Shown: positions 6,508-12,344, counted from the first letter of the stretch. The stretch is 12,481 nucleotides of DNA from JBBRUG01 sp038247995 (GCA_038247995.1 JBBRUG010000172.1:1-12481); one strand, 5' to 3'. Notes: generated by a model not told the origin, from the letters alone. Translations and numbers: made by a program.

Positions 6508-6903
6508 ATGGATGAACTGTATCGCGAAGTTATTCTAGAACACGCGAAGCATCCGCAGAACTACGGCACCATGGATGCGCCGGATGTCTCGCAGGAAGAG
6601 TACAACCCGCTCTGCGGCGATCGTGTGCGGCTCGACTTGCGGATCAGCGATGGGTTAATCACCGATGTGCGTTTCAGCGGGCGCGGCTGCGCAATCAGCC
6701 AGGCCTCGGCCTCGCTGCTCACCGATGAACTAATCGGCATGCCGGTCGAAATGGCAAAAGTCTACTCGAAAGACGATCTGCTTGAACTGATCGGCATCCC
6801 GCTGGCTAATAATCCAACCCGGCTCAAATGCGCGCTACTCGCGCTCAAAGCGCTCAAAGCCGGCTTGTACGGCGTAGGGCATGTTCATGACGAGGATTTG
6901 TGA
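6508..6903 (+). CDS. sufU: SufU, zinc-dependent sulfur-transfer partner of SufS
   Basis: A 131-residue IscU-like protein. In Bacillus, SufU holds a zinc ion, exchanges a ligand with SufS and takes over its persulfide for the SufBCD scaffold. The motifs are NPLCGD (C36, D38), GRGCAISQAS (C61) and RLKCALLALKAL (C108), giving the three Cys and one Asp zinc ligands of the family. It is slightly shorter than Bacillus SufU (about 147). Translation probably starts from a GAGG supplied by the heptamer repeat just upstream, six bases before the ATG. Its location directly after sufS and before sufB supports the role. Confidence 0.96.
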   Translation: MDELYREVILEHAKHPQNYGTMDAPDVSQEEYNPLCGDRVRLDLRISDGLITDVRFSGRGCAISQASASLLTDELIGMPVEMAKVYSKDDLLELIGIPLANNPTRLKCALLALKALKAGLYGVGHVHDEDL

Positions 6904-7034
6904 GAACCAAGAAACCAGGAAACCACGGAACCACGAAGGCGCGAGTTACTGCCAGGTTCTATAATCCCGGAGTTCCTCGACTCCGTGATCAGGTAATTTC
7001 TCGGTTCTTTGGTTCTTTGGTTCTTTGGTTCCTT
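6903..7034. repeat. Repeat arms and central hairpin, sufU-sufB spacer
   Basis: Irregular 7-8-base purine-rich units of the GAACCAA/GAAACCA type run from the sufU stop to about 6938. Four octamers GGTTCTTT (x3) and GGTTCCTT occupy 7003-7034. The arms are broadly complementary. Between them is a hairpin CGGAGT-TCCTCG-ACTCCG (6968-6985). The sufB Shine-Dalgarno AGGAGG follows the right arm. Confidence 0.85.
6960..6965 (+). promoter_or_regulatory. Isolated consensus -10 box upstream of sufB
   Basis: A perfect TATAAT lies 87 bases before the sufB start codon, just ahead of the hairpin at 6968-6985. No -35-like hexamer lies 16-18 bases upstream and there is no TG extension, so it may be chance or a weak internal promoter. 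Confidence 0.25.
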
Positions 7035-7051
7035 CATTAGGAGGTATACAC

Positions 7052-8461
7052 GTGGTAGCAGAGACACTTCAGTTTGATTATTCCAAGTACGGGTTTCGCC
7101 AGGAAGAGAACTATATCTACAAGGCGCCGAAAGGGCTGAACGAGAAGGTCGTGCGCGAACTTTCGGGGATGAAAGGCGAGCCGGAATGGATGCTCAAGCG
7201 CCGCCTCAAGGCGCTGGATATTTTCAACAAGAAGCCGGTGCCGCTGGTGGGCATGTGGGCCAACCAGGAGTTGGCCGATCTCGACTACGACAAGATCCAC
7301 TATTTCGTGCGCGCCGGTGAGCGACCCCAGACTGATTGGGACGCCGTGCCGCAGGAGATCAAGAATACCTTTGAGCGCCTGGGCATCCCCGAGGCCGAGC
7401 GCAAGTTCCTCGCCGGCGTCGGCGCGCAATACGAGTCCGAGGTGGTTTACCACTCGCTGCGCGAAGAATGGTCGAAGCTGGGCGTGATCTTCCTCGACAC
7501 CGATACCGCGCTTAGAGAGCAACCGGAGATCTTCAAAGAGTACTTCGGCACGATTATCCCCTCGGCCGACAACAAGTACGCCGCACTGAACACGGCGGTT
7601 TGGTCGGGCGGATCGTTTGTGTATGTACCGAAGGGCGTGAAGGTCGATATCCCACTCCAGGCCTACTTCCGGATCAACGCCGAGAACATGGGCCAGTTCG
7701 AGCGCACGCTGATCATCATTGATGAAGGCGCCGAAGCGCATTACATCGAGGGCTGCACCGCGCCGATCTACTCCACAAACTCGCTGCACTCGGCGGTGGT
7801 GGAGATCGTGGTCAAGAAGGGCGGCAAGTTCCGCTACACAACGATCCAGAACTGGGCGAATAACATCTTCAACTTGGTTACCAAGCGCGCCGTGGCCCAC
7901 GAAGAGGCGAGCATGGAATGGGTCGACGGCAACATCGGCAGCAAGCTGACGATGAAGTACCCGTCAGTCTACCTGATGGGGCGCAAGGCGCGCGGCGAGG
8001 TGCTCTCGGTGGCGTACGCCGGCAAGGGCCAGCATCAGGACGCCGGCGCAAAGATGATCCACATCGCGCCAGAGACGACGAGCCGGATCACCAACAAATC
8101 GGTGAGTAAGGACGGCGGCAAGACGACCTATCGCGGCCTCGCCAAAGTGGCGCCGGGCGCCTACGGCTCGAAGATCAACGTCAACTGCGACGCGCTAATC
8201 CTCGACGACCGGTCGGCATCGGATACCATTCCGTTCATCGAGATCCAGGAAGATCGCTGCGACTTGGCACACGAAGCGACGGTAGGCCGGATCGGCGCCG
8301 AGCAACTCTTCTACCTCATGAGCCGCGGTTTGCCCGAGGCCGATGCGATGTCGATGATTGTGCTGGGCTTCATGGAGCCGTTCACCCGCGAACTGCCGAT
8401 GGAGTACGCCGTGGAACTGAACCGCCTGATCCAGATGGAGATGGAAGGGTCGGTTGGGTAG
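7052..8461 (+). CDS. sufB: SufB, Fe-S scaffold subunit
   Basis: A 469-residue beta-helix scaffold protein, the subunit of SufBC2D on which the cluster is built. Family marks: EGCTAP (C235, matching the sulfur-accepting Cys254 of E. coli SufB as I recall), NCDALILDDRS (C379, matching Cys405), DTIPFIE (391-397), then LAHEATVGRI (H407, E408), EQLFYLMSRGL and MIVLGFMEPF. A TTG at 7025 lies in frame but inside the repeat. AGGAGG (7039-7044) seven bases before GTG at 7052 decides the start, so the gene begins with GTG. Length matches Bacillus SufB (about 465). It is the last core SUF gene. Confidence 0.98.
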   Translation: MVAETLQFDYSKYGFRQEENYIYKAPKGLNEKVVRELSGMKGEPEWMLKRRLKALDIFNKKPVPLVGMWANQELADLDYDKIHYFVRAGERPQTDWDAVPQEIKNTFERLGIPEAERKFLAGVGAQYESEVVYHSLREEWSKLGVIFLDTDTALREQPEIFKEYFGTIIPSADNKYAALNTAVWSGGSFVYVPKGVKVDIPLQAYFRINAENMGQFERTLIIIDEGAEAHYIEGCTAPIYSTNSLHSAVVEIVVKKGGKFRYTTIQNWANNIFNLVTKRAVAHEEASMEWVDGNIGSKLTMKYPSVYLMGRKARGEVLSVAYAGKGQHQDAGAKMIHIAPETTSRITNKSVSKDGGKTTYRGLAKVAPGAYGSKINVNCDALILDDRSASDTIPFIEIQEDRCDLAHEATVGRIGAEQLFYLMSRGLPEADAMSMIVLGFMEPFTRELPMEYAVELNRLIQMEMEGSVG

Positions 8462-8498
8462 ATTAGGCGTCCGACGATAGTACGCTGGAGTGGCTTTG

Positions 8499-8518
8499 GG
8501 GCGGCTCACGAGCCGCCC
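8499..8518. repeat. Perfect GC-rich hairpin after sufB
   Basis: GGGCGGCTC (8499-8507) and GAGCCGCCC (8510-8518) are perfect inverted arms separated by AC. The next bases (TTACAG) contain no U tract, so I do not call it a terminator. It could slow 3' decay of the suf mRNA or be a dispersed REP-like element. Confidence 0.85.
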
Positions 8519-8542
8519 TTACAGTGACCGAGAGAGTATCCT

Positions 8543-8860
8543 ATGTCAGCTATCCAGATCGGCCAGATCGCCGATGTGCCCGAGGGAGCCGGGAAGGCGT
8601 TTGCTGTGCAGGGGCACCGGATTGCGGTCTTCCGTGTCGACGGCGAACTGTTTGCAATGGACGATACCTGTTCGCATGCCGAAGCTTCGCTGAGCGAAGG
8701 CGAGCTTGACACCGATGAATTGTGCATCGAGTGCCCGCTGCACGGCTCAGTGTTCGATTTGCGCAGCGGCAAGCCACGTACGCTGCCCGCTTTCGAGCCG
8801 GTACAAACGTATAAGGCTTACGCTGAAGGCGATGCACTATTTGTTGAGTATCCTGCGTAA
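8543..8860 (+). CDS. Rieske-type [2Fe-2S] ferredoxin
   Basis: A 105-residue soluble one-electron carrier of the Rieske ferredoxin type (as in BphF-like dioxygenase ferredoxins). The cluster ligands are visible as CSH (C43, H45) and CPLH (C64, H67); GSVFDLRSGKPRTLPA (68-83) is the usual strand after the second ligand pair. There is no membrane anchor or oxygenase domain. It follows sufB by 81 bases with only a weak GAGAG as Shine-Dalgarno, so it is probably co-transcribed with the SUF genes. Similar Rieske proteins occur in actinobacterial suf operons, where electron supply to cluster assembly is supposed but, to my knowledge, not settled. NirD-like or oxygenase-partner roles are alternatives. 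Confidence 0.92.
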   Translation: MSAIQIGQIADVPEGAGKAFAVQGHRIAVFRVDGELFAMDDTCSHAEASLSEGELDTDELCIECPLHGSVFDLRSGKPRTLPAFEPVQTYKAYAEGDALFVEYPA

Positions 8861-8864
8861 GAAC

Positions 8865-8893
8865 TTGACTTTAACTGGCCTTCACAGTACAAT
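8865..8893 (+). promoter_or_regulatory. Sigma-70-type promoter of the rhodanese-cysO unit
   Basis: TTGACT (8865-8870), a 17-base spacer and TACAAT (8888-8893), each one base from consensus. It starts four bases after the Rieske stop codon. Transcription would begin near 8900, giving a leader of about 88 bases before the rhodanese gene. Confidence 0.85.
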
Positions 8894-8899
8894 AGGCCT

Positions 8900-8987
8900 A
8901 TCTGGCGAAGACGGGTGACAGCTGGCAAGCGCAATGGGGCGCCGACCGCCTGGCGCCCGTCTTCAGTCTATTTTGAAGGAGTATGTC
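8900..8987 (+). promoter_or_regulatory. Structured 5' leader with alternative stems
   Basis: Outer arms GAAGACGGG (8907-8915) and CCCGTCTTC (8956-8964) are a perfect nine-base match. An inner hairpin GGGCGCC (8937-8943) with GGCGCCC (8952-8958) shares three bases with the outer right arm, so the full forms compete, although a shortened outer stem can coexist. AGTCTATTTT follows the outer arm, and the Shine-Dalgarno GAAGGAG comes at 8975-8981. It could be an attenuator or ligand-sensing leader; I do not recognise a known riboswitch class. Confidence 0.5.
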
Positions 8988-9839
8988 ATGGCCGACTACG
9001 CTCATCCTGAGGTTCTGGTCGATACAGCCTGGGTTGCCGATCATCTACACGACCCGAACGTCCGCCTGATCGAGAGCAACGAAGATATTCTGCTCTACGA
9101 TACCGGCCACATTCCGGGCGCAGTAAAGATCGACTGGGTCGCTGACTTGAACGACCCGGTTGTACGCGACTACCTCGATGCCGAGCGGTTTGCGGAACTC
9201 CTGACGAGCAAGGGGATCGCCAACGACACAACAGTTGTTTTTTATGGCGACAAAAATAACTGGTGGGCGACGTACGCCTTCTGGGTGTTCAAGCTGTTCG
9301 GCCACAAGGATGCCCGCATGCTGAATGGCGGCCGGGCCAAGTGGATCGCCGAGGGCCGTGAGGTGACGCGCGACGTCCCCAGCTACCCGGCCGGCAGCTA
9401 TCAGGCGCCTCAACGCGATGATGCAAGCATTCGCGCCTTCCGCGACGATGTGCGCGAACACATTAAGCAGAGCGGCACCGCGCTGGTGGATGTGCGCAGC
9501 CCGCAGGAGTTCAGCGGCGAGCGCACGCACATGCCCGAGTATCCGCAGGAAGGCACGCTGCGTGGCGGCCATATCCCGACAGCGGTGAGTGTACCCTGGG
9601 CGAAGGCGGTCCGCGAGGACAGCACCTTCAAGCGCCGTGAAGAGCTCGAAGCGTTGTACGGCGATCTTGGCGTCACCCCCGACAAAGATGTGATCAGCTA
9701 TTGCCGGATCGGCGAGCGCTCGTCGCACACCTGGTTTGTACTGACCTACTTACTCGGCTACCCACGCGTACGCAATTACGACGGCAGTTGGACCGAGTGG
9801 GGCAACAGCGTTGGCCTGCCGATCGAGAAAGGGAGCTAA
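8988..9839 (+). CDS. Two-domain rhodanese (thiosulfate sulfurtransferase)
   Basis: A 283-residue tandem rhodanese. The N-terminal domain (about 8-125; DTGHIPGAVKIDW at 38-50) lacks the active Cys. The C-terminal domain (about 145-283) has LVDVRSPQEF (166-175), GGHIPTAVSVPW (193-204) and active loop CRIGERSSHTWF with C239. This loop and the following YDGSWTEWGN (264-273) are typical of actinobacterial CysA-type thiosulfate sulfurtransferases rather than mercaptopyruvate enzymes. It would move sulfane sulfur from thiosulfate to an acceptor such as a thiol or a carrier system. The frame is open to 8934, but GAAGGAG six bases before the ATG at 8988 sets the start. It is first in the cysteine unit, suggesting it supplies sulfur for CysO loading, which is inference. 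Confidence 0.93.
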   Translation: MADYAHPEVLVDTAWVADHLHDPNVRLIESNEDILLYDTGHIPGAVKIDWVADLNDPVVRDYLDAERFAELLTSKGIANDTTVVFYGDKNNWWATYAFWVFKLFGHKDARMLNGGRAKWIAEGREVTRDVPSYPAGSYQAPQRDDASIRAFRDDVREHIKQSGTALVDVRSPQEFSGERTHMPEYPQEGTLRGGHIPTAVSVPWAKAVREDSTFKRREELEALYGDLGVTPDKDVISYCRIGERSSHTWFVLTYLLGYPRVRNYDGSWTEWGNSVGLPIEKGS

Positions 9840-9868
9840 CGCCGCAACAAGTTGCGGCGTTAGCTCCC
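9831..9868. repeat. Perfect 18-bp inverted repeat over the rhodanese stop codon
   Basis: The arms 9831-9848 and 9851-9868 are exact reverse complements with two bases between (in practice a 17-bp stem with a four-base loop). The left arm contains the last sense codons and the TAA stop of the rhodanese gene. Six A residues, not T, follow, so it is not a plus-strand terminator. The next start codon is ten bases beyond the right arm. Confidence 0.95.
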
Positions 9869-9878
9869 AAAAAACCTT

Positions 9879-10274
9879 ATGGATCGTCAGGCGCTTATCG
9901 ACCGGCTACTTGAGCATTACGACAGCCCGCGCCACAACGGGCCGTTGGATCACGCCGATATCGTGCAGCACGGCGGTATCCCCGATTGCGGCGATGTGGT
10001 GACGATCTATCTTGCCATCGATTCAACCGGCGAACGGATTGCCGGGCTCAGCTTTGAAGGCCAGGGCTGCACAATCAGCCAGGCGGCAGCATCGCTTCTG
10101 GCTGAACAATTCCAGAATGCGCCGCTAAGCGCGATCGAGGCTTTCAGTGAGGCCGATGTGATCGACCTGCTGGGGCGGGAAGTAGCCCAGGCCCGCCCGC
10201 GTTGCGCCACCGTCGCACTGAACACAATGCAAACGGCGGTGCTGCGGTGGCGACGGGAGCAGTCGACAGTCTGA
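9879..10274 (+). CDS. Second SufU/IscU-like protein
   Basis: A 131-residue IscU-fold protein, same length as the SufU encoded at 6508. It keeps the metal or cluster ligands: IPDCGD (C37, D39), GQGCTISQAAASLL (C64) and RPRC (C109). Outside the motifs it is clearly diverged from the first copy (for example VVTIYLAID, VLRWRREQSTV). It could be a sulfur-transfer partner specialised for the cysteine unit, an alternative SufS partner, or a scaffold. The sequence cannot decide. There is no Shine-Dalgarno between the hairpin at 9831-9868 and the ATG, so translation may be coupled to the rhodanese gene. The stop codon lies inside the octamer array that follows, and the last residues QSTV are repeat-derived. 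Confidence 0.9.
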   Translation: MDRQALIDRLLEHYDSPRHNGPLDHADIVQHGGIPDCGDVVTIYLAIDSTGERIAGLSFEGQGCTISQAAASLLAEQFQNAPLSAIEAFSEADVIDLLGREVAQARPRCATVALNTMQTAVLRWRREQSTV

Positions 10275-10393
10275 CAGACTGGCAGTCGACAGTCTGGCAG
10301 TCTGGCAGTCTGGCAGTCTGGCAGTCTGGCAGTCTGACAGTCTGGCAGTCTGACAGTCTGGCAGTCTGGCAGTCTAATAGTCTGGTAGCTTGG
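10267..10393. repeat. Octamer tandem array (CAGTCTGG)
   Basis: Sixteen units, mostly CAGTCTGG or CAGTCTGA, with one seven-base unit (CAGTCGA, 10283-10289) and decayed units at the downstream end. The array overlaps the last codons of the second SufU-like gene. CAGTCTGA also appears in the sufS-sufU spacer about 3.9 kb upstream. Open frames on either strand here encode only monotonous octapeptide-like repeats and are not real genes. Confidence 0.97.
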
Positions 10394-10591
10394 CATTGTC
10401 GACGCATTGATTCGGCCGGTCAGATGGACAAATACATTTCCACCCCATCGCCCGTAGAGGCGGCCCAACGTGTCCGCCCAGATGCCGTTGTGACGCCCCG
10501 GATGTCGTTGTGACGCCTGGGACGGATATGGTTATCGGGTGGTTATGCCCGTGGGCGACCACATTGGGTCGCCCCTACCCAACATCTAACC
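10394..10591. other. Non-coding spacer before the CysM-like gene
   Basis: With the array above this makes about 317 bases without a gene. It contains a direct repeat of 17 bases differing at one position (10481-10497 and 10501-10517, period 20) and an inverted repeat GGGCGACC/GGTCGCCC (10553-10560, 10567-10574). A TTGATT at 10407-10412 has only poor -10 candidates (TACATT after 20 bases), so I do not call a promoter. No Shine-Dalgarno precedes the ATG at 10592. Confidence 0.8.
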
Positions 10592-11518
10592 ATGACCACT
10601 CCACTCGACCTCATTGGCAATACCCCGCTGCTACGCATCACTCGTGCGGTTGAATTACCGCCGGGCGTGGAACTGTATGCCAAAGCCGAATGGTACAATC
10701 TCGGCGGATCGGTGAAAGATCGACCGGCGCTGGCGATGATTAAGGCCGGGATCGCGCAAGGTCGTTTGCACCCCGGCATGCGCATCGCCGATGCAACCAG
10801 CGGCAATACCGGCATTGCGTATGCCACCATCGGCGCTGCGCTTGGCTATGGCGTAACGCTGGCGCTACCGGCCAATGCCAGCCTGGAACGTCGCCGCACC
10901 CTGCGCGCCCTGGGCGCTGAACTAATCCTCACCGATCCCGCCGACGGCACAGACGGCGCGATCCTGGCGATCCGCGAACGTGTGGCGCACGAGCCCGAGC
11001 GCTACTTCTACCCCGACCAATACAGTAATCCAGCCAACCCCGAAGCGCACTACGCGACGACCGCCCCGGAGATCTGGCGCCAGACTGATGGCCGCGTAAC
11101 CCATTTTGTGGCTGCGCTGGGCACGAGCGGCACGTTTGTCGGCACGACACGCCGACTCCGCGAGTATAATACACATATCAAAGCGATCGCGGTGCAACCC
11201 GACAGCCCGTACCACGCTCTGGAAGGTGTGAAGCATATGGCGTCCGCACGCCTTGTGCCCACCATCTATGATGCAAGCCTGGCTGATGCACTGCTGGAAA
11301 TCCCGAGCGAAACCGCGTTTACGATGGCCCTGCGCCTCGCGCGCCGCGAGGGGTTGTTCGTGGGCATTTCAGCTGCAGCAAATGTGGCGGCTGCCGCGCG
11401 TGTGGCTCGCGAATTAACTTCCGGCGTTGTGGTGACGATTCTCTGCGACAGCGCCGCCCGTTACCTGAGCGAACGCTTCTGGGAAGAAGAGGCATTTGCC
11501 GAAGGAGCGGGAATCTGA
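10592..11518 (+). CDS. cysM: CysM-like PLP-dependent cysteine synthase
   Basis: A 308-residue fold-type II PLP enzyme. Marks: IGNTPL (8-13), GSVKDRPA with Schiff-base K42 (39-46), TSGNTG substrate loop (69-74), GTSGT phosphate cup (177-181) and CDSAARYLS near the end, with Ser facing the pyridine nitrogen. GSVKDRPA and the NPAN..HY stretch (146-154) resemble mycobacterial CysM, which uses O-phosphoserine and CysO-thiocarboxylate. The Arg of that enzyme that binds the phosphate has only a Lys (K214) near the same position by my hand alignment, so substrate choice is open. The following JAMM and CysO genes are the best evidence for CysO dependence. Ordinary O-acetylserine sulfhydrylase or cystathionine beta-synthase activity are alternatives. 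No Shine-Dalgarno is visible; the ATG fits the family N-terminus. Confidence 0.9.
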   Translation: MTTPLDLIGNTPLLRITRAVELPPGVELYAKAEWYNLGGSVKDRPALAMIKAGIAQGRLHPGMRIADATSGNTGIAYATIGAALGYGVTLALPANASLERRRTLRALGAELILTDPADGTDGAILAIRERVAHEPERYFYPDQYSNPANPEAHYATTAPEIWRQTDGRVTHFVAALGTSGTFVGTTRRLREYNTHIKAIAVQPDSPYHALEGVKHMASARLVPTIYDASLADALLEIPSETAFTMALRLARREGLFVGISAAANVAAAARVARELTSGVVVTILCDSAARYLSERFWEEEAFAEGAGI

Positions 11519-11535
11519 AGGCAAAAGGTAACATT
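11518..11535 (+). repeat. Second copy of the AAGGCAAAA-type spacer motif
   Basis: AAGGCAAAAGGTAACATT starts on the last base of the cysM stop codon. It matches the left arm of the sufD-sufS spacer (5068-5085) at 16 of 18 positions. Here there is no complementary right arm before the next gene. Confidence 0.85.
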
Positions 11536-11553
11536 GAGGCAGGGTGTACATCT

Positions 11554-12027
11554 ATGCTCATTCTAACGATGGAAGCCACTGCGGCAATTGCCGCACACGC
11601 CGAGCAGACCTACCCCGACGAATGCGTGGGTTTGTTATTAGGCACGCTTGAAGCCGACGGCGTAAAGCGGGTGCAACTAGCCTTCGCCGTCGAGAATCGT
11701 TGGAGCGGTCAGGTACAACTTGCGGAAAACGATAATGCCGAATCGCGACGCGACCGCTTTTACCTCGATCCACGCGATTACTTACGTGCCGATCGTGAGG
11801 CGCGAGCAGCCGGGCTGGAGATAATTGGCTGCTACCATTCGCACCCCGATCATCCGGCGGTACCCTCGGAGCGCGATCGTACCGGCGCACAGGGCGTAGG
11901 CGGCGGGCCGAATTTCGCCTTCGTTATCCAAAGCGTCGTGAGCACACGAGCGACAGAACTTGCTTCGTGGCTTTTGCTCGACGAGGGGACCCATTTTGTC
12001 CAGGAAGATTTGCGGGTGAGTGGGTGA
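11554..12027 (+). CDS. mec: JAMM/Mec-like metalloprotease
   Basis: A 157-residue zinc peptidase of the JAB1/MPN/Mov34 fold. The JAMM motif is complete: E23 in DECVG, HSHP with H95 and H97, then PSERD with S105 and D108. In Mycobacterium, Mec cleaves CysO-cysteine to free cysteine and recycle CysO. Related bacterial JAMM proteins next to sulfur carriers also remove extra C-terminal residues to expose Gly-Gly. Both jobs are plausible here because the next gene encodes a carrier ending Gly-Gly-Ala. GGCAGGG (about 12 bases before the ATG) is a poor Shine-Dalgarno; a second ATG five codons in is an alternative start. The gene order CysM-Mec-CysO holds the same three genes as the mycobacterial cluster, in reversed order. 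Confidence 0.92.
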   Translation: MLILTMEATAAIAAHAEQTYPDECVGLLLGTLEADGVKRVQLAFAVENRWSGQVQLAENDNAESRRDRFYLDPRDYLRADREARAAGLEIIGCYHSHPDHPAVPSERDRTGAQGVGGGPNFAFVIQSVVSTRATELASWLLLDEGTHFVQEDLRVSG

Positions 12028-12065
12028 GGAGAAGGCAGACTGTTAAACTGTAAAGTGAGGAAACT

Positions 12066-12344
12066 ATGGCCGTGACAATTACGATTCCTACCGCGTTACG
12101 TCAGTACGTGGGCGAACATTCCAGCATAAGCCTGGAGGCCGCTACGGTTGGCAACTTGCTGCGTGGCCTGGTTGAGCAGCATCCGGCGCTCGGCAAACAT
12201 CTGTACAACGAGCAGGGCAAATTGCGCAGCTTTGTGAACGTCTACCTCGGCGATGAGGACATCCGCTACCTCGACGGCGAAGAGACGCCGGTGCGCGATG
12301 GCGATATGGTGAGCATTATCCCGGCAATTGCGGGCGGGGCCTAA
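12066..12344 (+). CDS. cysO: CysO-like ubiquitin-fold sulfur carrier ending GGA
   Basis: A 92-residue beta-grasp protein of the MoaD/ThiS/CysO family. Its C-terminal Gly is activated by an E1-like enzyme and turned into a thiocarboxylate that donates sulfur. It resembles mycobacterial CysO: MAVTITIPTALR (1-12), FVNVYLGDEDIRYLDG (56-71), DGDMVSIIPAIAGG (78-91). Unlike mycobacterial CysO, which ends in Gly-Gly, the frame continues one codon (GCC, Ala92) before TAA, so the functional tail must be exposed by cleavage. GTGAGG five bases before the ATG is a good Shine-Dalgarno. It is the last gene before the sequence degrades at 12345 onward, but the frame and stop lie before that point. No MoeB/MoeZ-type activating enzyme is in the window. 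Confidence 0.94.
   Translation: MAVTITIPTALRQYVGEHSSISLEAATVGNLLRGLVEQHPALGKHLYNEQGKLRSFVNVYLGDEDIRYLDGEETPVRDGDMVSIIPAIAGGA

Noticed and set aside
7037..7900. 287-residue minus-strand open frame opposite sufB
   Set aside because: sufB is certain from its motifs; the opposite frame is stop-free because of third-position GC bias and shows no family features.
9045..9728. 227-residue minus-strand open frame opposite the rhodanese gene
   Set aside because: Shadow frame; the plus strand has both rhodanese domains and the active-site loop.
10007..10513. Open frames on both strands through the CAGTCTGG array, with repeating LPDCQTAR- or WQSGSLAV-like peptides
   Set aside because: An octamer array stays open in several frames by chance; the peptides are pure repeat products.
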